DNA of 64,000 nt from Cherax quadricarinatus (lineage: Eukaryota > Arthropoda > Malacostraca > Decapoda > Parastacidae): NCBI RefSeq assembly GCF_038502225.1, contig NC_091311.1, positions 32,059,716-32,123,715 on the forward strand. Reading direction: 5' to 3'. The notes below the pieces were generated by a model, which was not told the DNA's origin, searched no databases, and was given only the letters and a program-made list of their open reading frames with translations. A program made the translations under genes and the position numbers. This document shows, one piece after another, positions 12,611 through 25,100 of this stretch (position 1 is the first letter of the stretch; every line of letters starts with the position of its first letter).

Positions 12611-13113
12611 TAGGTGATATGCAGCCTCGTGTAGTCGATATGTCTTAAACCTTACTAAATAGATTTCGGTGGGTGTGCGATCCTCATCCTACATCAATGA
12701 TCTTTTGTAAGAGAATTTGTGTAAGAGCTCGCATAAAAACTATATTTCTTTATGACTAAAAATGTGCAAAACTCAGGTTATCATCGCTGTGTAACTCCAA
12801 CAGGTTTAGTTTTCCCATGAATATAAGTATAATAATATTCCATCCTTTCACGAGTATGTCTTAATGCTGGTGAAGGGCTTATGATCCAAGAAATGAGAGC
12901 TATCGTCTTTTTCCCAGGATCAAACCTGATTGACTCCTGTTCCCAAGAATGTATAACTCGTAGGGGTTTAGCACTTTCCTAGGATCCTCTAATATCCTGA
13001 TTTTCCTAATTATGTGTTTACGCTTTAAACTGTTATTAAATGTCAGCCATTTAACACAAAAAAATTAACACTATGACATTTAATACCAATATTTGAAATC
13101 ACCCATTTAAGGG

Positions 13114-13224
13114 TCAGCCACAGATCAAAGATTATTTTGCAAAAGCTCAATGCATATAAAAGGCCCTAAAATCTGGAATTCATTACCTGTGAATATAAAA
13201 GAAACAAATAATTGTATATCATAA
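13114..13224 (+). pseudogene. LINE ORF2 C-terminal remnant
   Basis: 37 codons ending at TAA 13,222-13,224, including LFCKSSMHIKGPKIWNSLP. The KGPKIWNSLP type of motif is typical of the C-terminal end of jockey/I/CR1-type LINE polyproteins. No RT core is present upstream, so this is a 5'-truncated copy. The 500 bases before it (12,611-13,113) hold nothing I recognise. Confidence 0.65.
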
Positions 13225-13578
13225 ATTGTATCTCGTAAATGTTTCTCATCATTGTATCTCATAAATGTCTAACCTGTGACCCAATCAAACTTTATTTTTT
13301 AATTACATTACCTAACAGAATACTCCATTCTACTGAATGCTCAGCTACACAGTAAATGACCACATGACCTGTCTTTGTAATACTCATTTGTGCTAAATTG
13401 TTATCTGTTTACAATAATGTTTTTACCACTGAATATATCATTGCTTAGTTACTCTTAAGTTAATTTTAAGCCTGCCCATAATGCTCTGCATACAAGGGGC
13501 TTTGGCATGTTGCACTTTAATAACTGTATTCCTTTGTACTTCACTGTATCATGCTCAAATAAATAAATAAATAAATAT
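13225..13578 (+). mobile_element. LINE 3' untranslated region with (AAAT)n tail
   Basis: It continues the remnant at 13,114-13,224 and ends in atgctcaaataaataaataa, a short A-rich tandem tail of the kind many LINEs carry in place of poly(A). Confidence 0.65.
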
Positions 13579-13589
13579 TATTAAAGATT

Positions 13590-13870
13590 CGCCGGTATTT
13601 CTCCGGGCCGCCTTTTCCAAGTGGTGGCCCGACCTTGGCTCCCTTTTTAGGGAGTGTCTGAAACCTAAGTCTCCCATGGGAGGAGGCTCAAGTGCCCCCT
13701 CATCTTAGGGACCAACTGTCCCCAGGCCTAGCTTCTCGTAGGGAGAAGCTAGGCCTCTCTTGTCTGCCATCCCCACCCCAAGGGGGCTAACGGGAATGAC
13801 AGTCTTGTGAGCTGTAAGCTCGGGCTCAGGCACCTACCCAACCCTAGAAGTGCTAGGCATGGTGTCGATC
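13590..13870. repeat. GC-rich dispersed-repeat-like block with a 14-bp hairpin
   Basis: This block is GC-rich against its AT-rich surroundings and follows the LINE tail directly. A perfect stem (aggcctagcttctc and its complement, 13,724-13,737 and 13,743-13,756) has a five-base loop. The sharp change in composition suggests an inserted repeat. I recall similar text in decapod genomes but cannot name the family. Confidence 0.45.
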
Positions 13871-14287
13871 AGATCAAAGATGTGTTTATCGAAATTCATT
13901 TCTCTTATGATTTTTTTTAGTGCATATTGACAATGTCATAACGCTGAAAAATTCTTGCAAATTGTTTGAAAAATATAAATATAAATTGGAAATCTTTATT
14001 TTTCGTTCTTATTAACTACATTATAGGACACTGTAAAACATACCAGTTGACACATTGTCAGAATACTTAAATTATTTTTTATTGGTGGCTATGTAAAATA
14101 ATAGAAGAGAATCCCCTCCCCTCAAATTCTCGCTTCAAAAATACTATAAACAATTGCGATTATGTTCAAACATAATTTTATAGACAGTCATTGTGTTTGC
14201 TTTAGAAAATAATTCAGTTGACAGCTACGTAAACAACAGGAGGACTGGGAACTGAAGAGCTAGACAGTCGAATTGCCGAGTAACACG

Positions 14288-14410
14288 ACCTCACCTTGAC
14301 ACCTGCCAAGGTTGACCTTGACACTTGCCAAGGTTGACCTTGACATCTGCCAAGGTTGACCTTGACATCTGCCAAGGTTGACCTTGACACCTGCCAAGGT
14401 TGACCTTGCA
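14288..14410. repeat. 22-bp minisatellite, about five copies
   Basis: The unit reads ttgacacctgccaaggttga and then cc, with one-base variants (acacctg, acacttg, acatctg). From 13,871 to 14,287 and from 14,411 to 14,980 I see no other feature. Confidence 0.93.
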
Positions 14411-14984
14411 CTCAGGCAGTGTTGCTCTTGCCTGATGTCCTTAAGTTGCCGCAGGGCAAATTTAATTAATGTTATATTTTTATAGACTAGACAAGCAATA
14501 ATTACATATAAAAATCAGTACATACATCTTCGAGCAGGTCATCAGTCGAATTTTTAAATTAGCTATCAAAATATTTAGAATTGTCAAAATTAGGTAATCT
14601 AAAAACTGAAGTGTCACTCACGCATAGAACTTCACAAGATTATTTCTCTGATTTTCGACTTTAAAAAAATTAGCAACTCAGGAAAAGGTTTAAACTATAA
14701 CGTCTAACCTTAGTATTAAAACGTCGAATATTTATCTCCGTTATTTGCACTACGATATTGAACCCCGTTATTTAAACCAAGTCAAATTACGCTCTTATCA
14801 CTTTATTCACTAAACCACTGTTATTAAACTCAACTATTTAACCCTGTCGTTAAGCCACAGCATTTAACCCTCGTCATTTACACCGAGATATTTAATTTGT
14901 ATATTCAACCTGCCCTTTAAACTCTGTTGCTGACTGGTGCTCAAGTATTTTCCTTCAGATTCTCTAGTTTACGAAGTGTTATGT

Positions 14985-15840
14985 AATGTTACTGTGTTAT
15001 ATGGAGCTATCGTGTGTTATGTTGCGTTATTGTTTTACGTGGTGTTATTGTGTTATGTGAGGCTATCTTGTGTTATGTGGTGTTATTGTGTGTTAAAAGG
15101 TGTTATTGTGTGTTAAAAGGTGTTATTGTGTTAGGGCTACCATGTGTTACGTTGTGTTATGAGTGATGTAGTATTATTGTGTTATGTGATGTTATTGTAC
15201 GTTATGTAGTGTTATAGTGTAGTATATTCTGTTATTGGGTGTTATAGTGTGGAATGTGACACAGTGCGTTTTGTGGTGTTATTGTATTATGTGGTGTTAC
15301 TGAGCATTATGTTGTGTTATGGTCTATTACGTTGTGTGATTATGACTTAATATGTTTAAAGTGGTGTATATTGTGTGTTACATAATGTTATTGCATGTTA
15401 TATTAAACTTTTGTGTGTTATGTGGTGTTATTGCGTGTTACATTGAACGTTTGCGTGTTATGTGGTATGTATGTTATGTGGTGTTATGTTCTGTTATGTG
15501 GTGGTGTGTGTTGTTAATGTATGTTAAGCAGTGCTTATTATGTATTATGTAGTGCTGGTACGTGCTATGTGGGGTTATGAGTATATGTGGTGTTATTATG
15601 AGTTATGTGGTCTTATTATGAGTTATTTGGTGTTATTATGAGTTTTGTGGTGTTATTGTGAGTTATTTGGTGTTATTGAGACTTATTTGGTGCTATTGTG
15701 AGTTATGTGGTGTTAGTATGAGTTATGTGGTGTTAGTATGAGTTATGTGGTGTTAGTATGAGTTATGTGGTGTTAGTATGAGTTATGTGGTGTTAGTATG
15801 AGTTATGTGGTGTTAGCATGAGTTATGTGAGTGTCAATAG
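14985..15840. repeat. Degenerate GTTATGTGGT-type tandem repeat
   Basis: Imperfect repeats of gttatgtggtgttattg fill the region. They become regular at about 15,700-15,825, where a 20-bp unit containing gagttatgtggtgttagtat recurs about six times with almost no change. The order from decayed to regular copies suggests recent expansion at the right end. Confidence 0.9.
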
Positions 15841-15929
15841 TTCCAGGGAGTAAGTACCATAATTATACTTCCCTGTCAAAGCTTACGTACTACACCTACT
15901 AGTTAGTTTCAAGACCAGCTGTGAAAATG

Positions 15930-16350
15930 AACCACTACCAGTGAACGTCAAGACCAATGAACGTCAAGACCAGTGAACGTCAAGACCAGTGAACGTCAAG
16001 ACCAGTGAACGTCAAGACCAACAAACGTCAGGTTCACCAATCAACGTTAAGACCACCAGTGAACAGCAAGATCACTAATGAATGTTATGTTTGTCAGTGA
16101 TCGTCAAGACCACAAGTGAACATCAAGGCCACCAGCGAACGTCAAGATCACTAATGACCGTCAAAATCATCAGTTAACGTCAATACCACCAGTGAACTGC
16201 AAGTTCACCAGTGAACGTCAGGATCACAAGGGAACGTCAAGATCACCAGTGAAAGTCAAAATCATCAATGAACGGCAAGATTACCAGTGGACGTCAAGGC
16301 CAGTGAACGTCAAGACCAGTGAACGTCAAGGTCACCTGTGAACGTCAAGA
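15930..16350. repeat. Degenerate GAACGTCAAGACCAGT-type minisatellite
   Basis: A 16-19 bp unit around gtgaacgtcaagaccag. It is regular at both ends (15,950-16,020 and 16,295-16,350) and degenerate in the middle. From 16,351 to 17,725 I see only unique-looking or pyrimidine-rich sequence. Confidence 0.9.
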
Positions 16351-17724
16351 TCAGACGAGATCATAAAATTGGCACCTCCGCCCCCACCTCCCACCTAGCA
16401 GTCAATCCTTCAACTATTCCTTCCATTTTGTTGTGTTTTTCTCATGTTTACTGCCTTTTCTTTAACGTTTGTTGTCTTATTCATCTATTTTCTTTATCTC
16501 CTGTTTGTTGCATCTTTCCTCTGTTTGCTTGAGCTCAATTTGCTCTGTCTTTCTGTCTTTCGCCTATTTTCTCCACCTTTAGCCTTTTTAATGTGTATTC
16601 CGCTTGCTGTGATTTTCTCCCTTTTTCTTTGATAGTTTACAGTTCCTCTTATCATTCTTATATCTGCTGTGTCTTTCTTCTGTTAGCTTTCTCCTATTTC
16701 CCTCATTTTTCTCTTGTTTGCAGATTTTTCTGTATTTTGTGGCGGTTATCTCATGATTGATGTGCTACTAACCTTTCTCTTTCCACTCCTCTTCCTTCTC
16801 CTTCTCCTCCTCCTCTTGCTTCTTCCTCTCTCAAGGCTTAACAATGTATCTAGTTAACATTCTCTAAACATAAAAACTTACTTTCTCCGTAACTCCTTTG
16901 TTCCCTTTTTTGCCTTAAATTCTTTTAAATGTTTCATTAATAAATATTCATTATTTCCCGCTCATGCAACACGCGTCTCTGTTGCCATAGTTACAACTTG
17001 CAATATTGCACACGATGTGAGAGGGAGGTATCTTCTTTTTAAAGTTCCATTATTAGAAATACTGTACTATTCGGATTATTTTTTACCCAGGACTTAAATC
17101 CTAGAGGCGGGATGCTGCAGCTCCCAGGGTCATCTGAACTGTGATGTCAGCACACCTCTGGCAAGACAGTGATGGAGTGAATGACAGTGAAAGTGTTGCA
17201 CCTTCACTGTCCAGTTGTTCTTCCTCGGTGCCAGACACATGGCCGCTGTATTGAAATAAAAATAAATTTAAATATTTTGTGTTATTTCCAAGATTTGCCG
17301 AAAGTTAAGATAAAAAGATTGCAAGTTGAGAGCGCATTATTATTTACAGACAATGGTTAGTTCTGAATCGAGCTTCTGTCAGTGGAGCAGCCTCGCCCAT
17401 GAGGAGCTTCTGATCCAAGGAACTAGACGTATCCTTCCTTTATTTGAATCGAACCTAAAAGCTTCCCATTCGCAAGGCGCTATATGACCCCTGTGAAAGT
17501 AGCATTTTCCTCTGAAATAAAAGTATAAACGGATTTGGGTGAGCTTATATAGAGGGTTTTCTCTGTGCATATTCTCTTTCTAACAGTAATTAAATCTTTA
17601 CAACATGACTCGTTTTCCAACACATTAACAGTTTTGAAGACGACTGGAACTGCATATTTAATTGCTTTCAATTTTCCTTCTAGATATGGCCTACAATAGT
17701 TGACTACCACCTCGGTTACTACTG

Positions 17725-17815
17725 GCAGCACGGGTGTACACAGACTAACTCCTCGCCTTTTGCAAGTGTCGAACCTGGGATGATTTGATTATGCTTTGAC
17801 CACTAAACTACAACA
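17725..17815 (-). mobile_element. tRNA-like SINE head, minus strand
   Basis: On the minus strand gtagtttagtggtcaaagc (A-box-like) is followed after about 15 bases by caggttcgacact (B-box-like). The spacing fits a tRNA head. Acceptor-stem pairing is not evident, so this is a tRNA-derived element or decayed tRNA rather than a functional gene. Confidence 0.5.
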
Positions 17816-18296
17816 CGAAAGGAAGCAGGTGGAGGTTGGTGAGGTGGAAAGGCAACGGAGGAGTGACAGGTGAAGGAAAGGAGTGACAGGAGTGTGACAG
17901 ATGAGATTGACAGCCCCTCTCCCTCCCATCCCCTTATAAACAGATAGTTTTATGCCTGGCTGCCGCTGGGTTGGTGCGCCTGCATCCTCATTTGAAGAGA
18001 AAATAAAAGAGAATAAAGTCTTTAACAACAAGTTAAATAATAAATATCGTCAGTCTCTTTTAGGATTAACTTTAAACTTACACCTCATATATAACGTTGA
18101 AAAACAAAGGTTTGTAGAGCGTGTGTGAGCGATGGAGCTCTGGTGGCAGCTTTTATAATCATTTATTACACTGTGAGAAGGAGGGGGGGGGAGGGATACT
18201 CATAATTTATAGAGTGAAGCAACAAGGGATGAGTGTTGCTAGTTTATTCATCAGGGAATCACCTGACACGAGTCTTTGCTATAAGACAACCCTCTC

Positions 18297-18445
18297 AGTG
18301 GTGCCGGCACTATGGGGAGTGCACTGCTAGGCAGTAATGCTGGTACTGTGGTGGGTGCACTGCTAGGCAGTGGTGCCAGCACTGTGGTGGTGCACTGCTA
18401 GGCAGTATTGCTGACACTGCAGCGGATGCACTGCTAGGCACTGAA
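18297..18445. repeat. Minisatellite of about 40 bp, four copies
   Basis: The phrase gcactgctaggcagt recurs at intervals of about 38-42 bases, with variable sequence between. From 18,446 to 18,954 I see nothing I can name. Confidence 0.85.
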
Positions 18446-18954
18446 GTTACAAAGCAACATGTCTAGCAGTGCCGGAATGCTTACATTTCACTCTGATCTT
18501 TGGCTTTACTCTGAGTATTCATCTATGCCCCTCCACCTCACTCTTCCACTTCTCCAACTCTCTCCTTTACTCCTCTAGTTCCCACCTTCCTTCAGCTCAT
18601 GCCAAACACTTCACACACCACACCAACACCACCATATTCCTCCGGCTCACTTTCAGATTCCTGAGACACATTTTCACACCACCAACTTGCTCCCACACCC
18701 TACCACTGACCCGTCCCAGTAACCCTGTACACCTCCCCAATTCACCTCAGCGGCAGGAGTGAAAGACATTTTCTTCCCCTGCAACTACTAAGACATAGCG
18801 ATAGTAAACAAATCTGTAAATCCAGATTTAATCTATTACAGAAAAAATAGCCCAAGAAAAGCAAGAAAAAGACAATTTAAAACTATAAATCTTCCTAATT
18901 AAGGCGGATCAGACACTGGACTTTGGATTCCACAGGTCAAACTGAATTTGATTA

Positions 18955-19115
18955 TTACCTGGAGTTACCTGGAGAGAGTTTCGGGGGTCAACGCCCCCGC
19001 GGCCCGGTCTGTGACCAGGCCTCCTGGTGGATCAGCCCCTGATCAACCAGGCTGTTGCTGCTGGCTGCACGCAAACCAACGTACGAGCCACAGCCCGGCT
19101 GATCAGGAACTGACT
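18955..19115 (+). mobile_element. Fragment of an abundant SINE/LINE 3' repeat
   Basis: It contains gagagtttcgggggtcaacg and cccccgcggcccggtctgtg, identical or nearly so to the GC-rich part of the minus-strand SINE at 8,221-8,500. It continues with gatcaaccaggctgttgctg, which resembles 49,190-49,215. It therefore links a SINE and a LINE 3' end by a shared tail. Confidence 0.7.
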
Positions 19116-19198
19116 TTAGGTAATTTATCAAATATTATCCCAAAAAACAATGTATGAAAATGAAACAAATTAATTAATATAACTAAAAAAACTGAACA

Positions 19199-22100
19199 GG
19201 TGAGACAGTTGACTGGAGGATGACAGGTGGGAGAGTGAGACAGTTGACTGGAGGGTGACAGGTGGGAGAGTGAGAGGGGTGTTACTGGAGGGTGACAGGT
19301 GGGAGAGTGAGAGAGGTGTTACAGGAGGATGACAGGTGGGAGAGTGAGAGGGGTGTTACTGGAGGATGACAGGTGGGAGAGTGAGAGGGGTGTTACTGGA
19401 GGGTGACAGGTGGGAGAGTGAGAGAGGTGTTACTGGAGGATGACAGGTGGGAGAGTGAGAGAGGTGTTACTGGAGGATGACAGGTGGGAGAGTGAGAGAG
19501 GTGTTACTGGAGGGTGACAGGTGGGAGAGTGAGAGAGGTGTTACTGGAGGGTGACAGGTGGGAGAGTGAGAGAGGTGTTACTGGAGGGTGACAGGTGGGA
19601 GAGTGAGAGAGGTGTTACTGGAGGATGACAGGTGGGAGAGTGAGAGAGGTGTTACTGGAGGGTGACAGGTGGGAGAGTGAGAGAGGTGTTACTGGAGGAT
19701 GACAGGTGGGAGAGTGAGAGAGGTGTTACTGGAGGATGACAGGTGGGAGAGTGAGAGAGGTGTTACTGGAGGATGACAGGTGGGAGAGTGAGAGAGGTGT
19801 TACTGGAGGGTGACAGGTGGGAGAGTGAGAGAGGTGTTACTGGAGGATGACAGGTGGGAGAGTGAGAGAGGTGTTACTGGAGGGTGACAGGTGGGAGAGT
19901 GAGAGAGGTGTTACTGGAGGATGACAGGTGGGAGAGTGAGAGAGGTGTTACTGGAGGGTGACAGGTGGGAGAGTGAGAGAGGTGTTACTGGAGGGTGACA
20001 GGTGGGAGAGTGAGAGAGGTGTTACTGGAGGGTGACAGGTGGGAGAGTGAGAGAGGTGTTACTGGAGGGTGACAGGTGGGAGAGTGAGAGAGGTGTTACT
20101 GGAGGGTGACAGGTGGGAGAGTGAGAGAGGTGTTACTGGAGGATGACAGGTGGGAGAGTGAGAGAGGTGTTACTGGAGGGTGACAGGTGGGAGAGTGAGA
20201 GAGGTGTTACTGGAGGATGACAGGTGGGAGAGTGAGAGAGGTGTTACTGGAGGATGACAGGTGGGAGAGTGAGAGAGGTGTTACTGGAGGATGACAGGTG
20301 GGAGAGTGAGAGGGGTGTTACTGGAGGATGACAGGTGGGAGAGTGAGAGAGGTGTTACTGGAGGGTGACAGGTGGGAGAGTGAGAGGGGTGTTACTGGAG
20401 GATGACAGGTGGGAGAGTGAGAGAGGTGTTACTGGAGGATGACAGGTGGGAGAGTGAGAGGGGTGTTACTTACAGGTGGGAGAGTGAGAGAGGTGAGGAT
20501 GACAGGTGGGAGAGTGAGAGAGGTGTTACTGGAGGATGACAGGTGGGAGAGTGAGAGAGGTGTTACTGGAGGGTGACAGGTGGGAGAGTGAGAGAGGTGT
20601 TACTGGAGGATGACAGGTGGGAGAGTGAGAGAGGTGTTACTGGAGGGTGACAGGTGGGAGAGTGAGAGAGGTGTTACTGGAGGGTGACAGGTGGGAGAGT
20701 GAGAGAGGTGTTACTGGAGGGTGACAGGTGGGAGAGTGAGAGAGGTGTTACTGGAGGGTGACAGGTGGGAGAGTGAGAGAGGTGTTACTGGAGGGTGACA
20801 GGTGGGAGAGTGAGAGAGGTGTTACTGGAGGATGACAGGTGGGAGAGTGAGAGAGGTGTTACTGGAGGATGACAGGTGGGAGAGTGAGAGAGGTGTTACT
20901 GGAGGATGACAGGTGGGAGAGTGAGAGAGGTGTTACTGGAGGGTGACAGGTGGGAGAGTGAGAGGGGTGTTACTGGAGGGTGACAGGTGGGAGAGTGAGA
21001 GAGGTGTTACTGGAGGATGACAGGTGGGAGAGTGAGAGAGGTGTTACTGGAGGGTGACAGGTGGGAGAGTGAGAGAGGTGTTACTGGAGGATGACAGGTG
21101 GGAGAGTGAGAGAGGTGTTACTGGAGGGTGACAGGTGGGAGAGTGAGAGAGGTGTTACTGGAGGGTGACAGGTGGGAGAGTGAGAGAGGTGTTACTGGAG
21201 GATGACAGGTGGGAGAGTGAGAGAGGTGTTACTGGAGGATGACAGGTGGGAGAGTGAGAGAGGTGTTACTGGAGGGTGACAGGTGGGAGAGTGAGAGAGG
21301 TGTTACTGGAGGGTGACAGGTGGGAGAGTGAGAGAGGTGTTACTGGAGGGTGACAGGTGGGAGAGTGAGAGAGGTGTTACTGGAGGGTGACAGGTGGGAG
21401 AGTGAGAGAGGTGTTACTGGAGGGTGACAGGTGGGAGAGTGAGAGAGGTGTTACTGGAGGATGACAGGTGGGAGAGTGAGAGAGGTGTTACTGGAGGGTG
21501 ACAGGTGGGAGAGTGAGAGAGGTGTTACTGGAGGGTGACAGGTGGGAGAGTGAGAGAGGTGTTACTGGAGGGTGACAGGTGGGAGAGTGAGAGAGGTGTT
21601 ACTGGAGGGTGACAGGTGGGAGAGTGAGAGAGGTGTTACTGGAGGGTGACAGGTGGGAGAGTGAGAGAGGTGTTACTGGAGGGTGACAGGTGGGAGAGTG
21701 AGAGAGGTGTTACTGGAGGGTGACAGGTGGGAGAGTGAGAGAGGTGTTACTGGAGGGTGACAGGTGGGAGAGTGAGAGAGGTGTTACTGGAGGGTGACAG
21801 GTGGGAGAGTGAGAGAGGTGTTACTGGAGGGTGACAGGTGGGAGAGTGAGAGAGGTGTTACTGGAGGATGACAGGTGGGAGAGTGAGAGAGGTGTTACTT
21901 GACTGGAGGATGACAGGTGGGAGAGTGAGAGAGGTGTTACTGGAGGGTGACAGGTGGGAGAGTGAGAGAGGTGTTACTGGAGGGTGACAGGTGGGAGAGT
22001 GAGAGAGGTGTTACTGGAGGATGACAGGTGGGAGAGTGAGAGAGGTGTTACTGGAGGGTGACAGGTGGGAGAGTGAGAGAGGTGTTACTGGAGGGTGACA

Positions 22101-25100
22101 GGTGGGAGAGTGAGAGAGGTGTTACTGGAGGGTGACAGGTGGGAGAGTGAGAGAGGTGTTACTGGAGGTTGACAGGTGGGAGAGTGAGAGAGGTGTTACT
22201 GGAGGATGACAGGTGGGAGAGTGAGAGAGGTGTTACTGGAGGGTGACAGGTGGGAGAGTGAGAGAGGTGTTACTGGAGGGTGACAGGTGGGAGAGTGAGA
22301 GAGGTGTTACTGGAGGATGACAGGTGGGAGAGTGAGAGAGGTGTTACTGGAGGGTGACAGGTGGGAGAGTGAGAGAGGTGTTACTGGAGGGTGACAGGTG
22401 GGAGAGTGAGAGAGGTGTTACTGGAGGATGACAGGTGGGAGAGTGAGAGAGGTGTTACTGGAGGATGACAGGTGGGAGAGTGAGAGAGGTGTTACTGGAG
22501 GATGACAGGTGGGAGAGTGAGAGAGGTGTTACTGGAGGATGACAGGTGGGAGAGTGAGAGAGGTGTTACTGGAGGATGACAGGTGGGAGAGTGAGAGAGG
22601 TGTTACTGGAGGGTGACAGGTGGGAGAGTGAGAGAGGTGTTACTGGAGGATGACAGGTGGGAGAGTGAGAGAGGTGTTACTGGAGGATGACAGGTGGGAG
22701 AGTGAGAGAGGTGTTACTGGAGGATGACAGGTGGGAGAGTGAGAGAGGTGTTACTGGAGGATGACAGGTGGGAGAGTGAGAGAGGTGTTACTGGAGGATG
22801 ACAGGTGGGAGAGTGAGAGAGGTGTTACTGGAGGGTGACAGGTGGGAGAGTGAGAGAGGTGTTACTGGAGGGTGACAGGTGGGAGAGTGAGAGAGGTGTT
22901 ACTGGAGGATGACAGGTGGGAGAGTGAGAGAGGTGTTACTGGAGGGTGACAGGTGGGAGAGTGAGAGAGGTGTTACTGGAGGGTGACAGGTGGGAGAGTG
23001 AGAGAGGTGTTACTGGAGGGTGACAGGTGGGAGAGTGAGAGAGGTGTTACTGGAGGGTGACAGGTGGGAGAGTGAGAGAGGTGTTACTGGAGGGTGACAG
23101 GTGGGAGAGTGAGAGAGGTGTTACTGGAGGATGACAGGTGGGAGAGTGAGAGAGGTGTTACTGGAGGGTGACAGGTGGGAGAGTGAGAGAGGTGTTACTG
23201 GAGGGTGACAGGTGGGAGAGTGAGAGAGGTGTTACTGGAGGGTGACAGGTGGGAGAGTGAGAGAGGTGTTACTGGAGGGTGACAGGTGGGAGAGTGAGAG
23301 AGGTGTTACTGGAGGGTGACAGGTGGGAGAGTGAGAGAGGTGTTACTGGAGGATGACAGGTGGGAGAGTGAGAGAGGTGTTACTGGAGGGTGACAGGTGG
23401 GAGAGTGAGAGAGGTGTTACTGGAGGGTGACAGGTGGGAGAGTGAGAGAGGTGTTACTGGAGGGTGACAGGTGGGAGAGTGAGAGAGGTGTTACTGGAGG
23501 ATGACAGGTGGGAGAGTGAGAGAGGTGTTACTGGAGGGTGACAGGTGGGAGAGTGAGAGAGGTGTTACTGGAGGGTGACAGGTGGGAGAGTGAGAGAGGT
23601 GTTACTGGAGGGTGACAGGTGGGAGAGTGAGAGAGGTGTTACTGGAGGATGACAGGTGGGAGAGTGAGAGAGGTGTTACTGGAGGGTGACAGGTGGGAGA
23701 GTGAGAGAGGTGTTACTCGAGGTGGACAGGTGGGCGAGTGAGAGAGGTGTTACTGGAGGCTGACAGGTGGGAGAGTGAGAGAGGTGTTACTGGAGGGTGA
23801 CAGGTGGGAGAGTGAGAGAGGTGTTACTGGAGGGTGACAGGTGGGAGAGTGAGAGAGGTGTTACTGGAGGGTGACAGGTGGGAGAGTGAGAGAGGTGTTA
23901 CTGGAGGGTGACAGGGGGGAGAGTGAGAGAGGTGTTACTTGACTGAGAGAGGGACTGGGGTGACAGGTGGGAGAGTGAGAGAGGTGTTACTGGAGTGTGA
24001 CAGGTGGGAGAGTGAGAGGGGTGTTACTGGAGGGTGACAGGTGGTAGAGTGAGAGAGGTGTTACTGGAGGGTGACAGGTGGGAGAGTGAGAGAGGTGTTA
24101 CTGGAGGGTGACAGGTGGGAGAGTGAGAGAGGTGTTACTGGAGGGTGACAGGTGGGAGAGTGAGAGAGGGTGTTACTGGAGGTGACAGGTGGGAGAGTGA
24201 GAGAGGTGTTACTGGAGGGTGACAGGTGGGAGAGTGAGAGAGGTGTTACTGGAGGGTGACAGGTGGGAGAGTGAGAGAGGTGTTACTGGAGGGTGACAGG
24301 TGGGAGAGTGAGAGAGGTGTTACTGGAGGGTGACAGGTGGGAGAGTGAGAGAGGTGTTACTGGAGGGTGACAGGTGGGAGAGTGAGAGAGGTGTTACTGG
24401 AGGGTGACAGGTGGGAGAGTGAGAGAGGTGTTACTGGAGGATGACAGGTGGGAGAGTGAGAGAGGTGTTACTGGAGGATGACAGGTGGGAGAGTGAGAGA
24501 GGTGTTACTGGAGGGTGACAGGTGGGAGAGTGAGAGAGGTGTTACTGGAGGGTGACAGGTGGGAGAGTGAGAGAGGTGTTACTGGAGGGTGACAGGTGGG
24601 AGAGTGAGAGAGGTGTTACTTGACAGGTGGGAGAGTGAGAGAGGTGTTACTGGATGACAGGTGGGAGAGTGAGAGAGGTGTTACTGGAGGGTGACAGGTG
24701 GGAGAGTGAGAGAGGTGTTACTGGAGGGTGACAGGTGGGAGAGTGAGAGAGGTGTTACTGGAGGGTGACAGGTGGGAGAGTGAGAGAGGTGTTACTGGAG
24801 GGTGACAGGTGGGAGAGTGAGAGAGGTGTTACTGGAGGGTGACAGGTGGGAGAGTGAGAGAGGTGTTACTGGAGGGTGACAGGTGGGAGAGTGAGAGAGG
24901 TGTTACTGGAGGGTGACAGGTGGGAGAGTGAGAGAGGAGTTACTGGAGGATGACAGGTGGGAGAGTGAGACAGGTGGGAGAGTGAGAGGGGTGTTACTGG
25001 AGGGTGACAGGTGGGAGAGTGAGAGAGGTGTTACTGGAGGGTGACAGGTGGGAGAGTGAGAGAGGTGTTACTGGAGGGTGACAGGTGGGAGAGTGAGAGA

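Noticed and set aside
17379..17731. Two adjacent minus ORFs that might be exons
   Set aside because: They are short, without clear splice sites or a recognisable family, and too weak to list as a gene.
17725..17815. Functional tRNA gene
   Set aside because: A- and B-box-like motifs are present, but acceptor-stem pairing is not evident; SINE head or decayed copy preferred.
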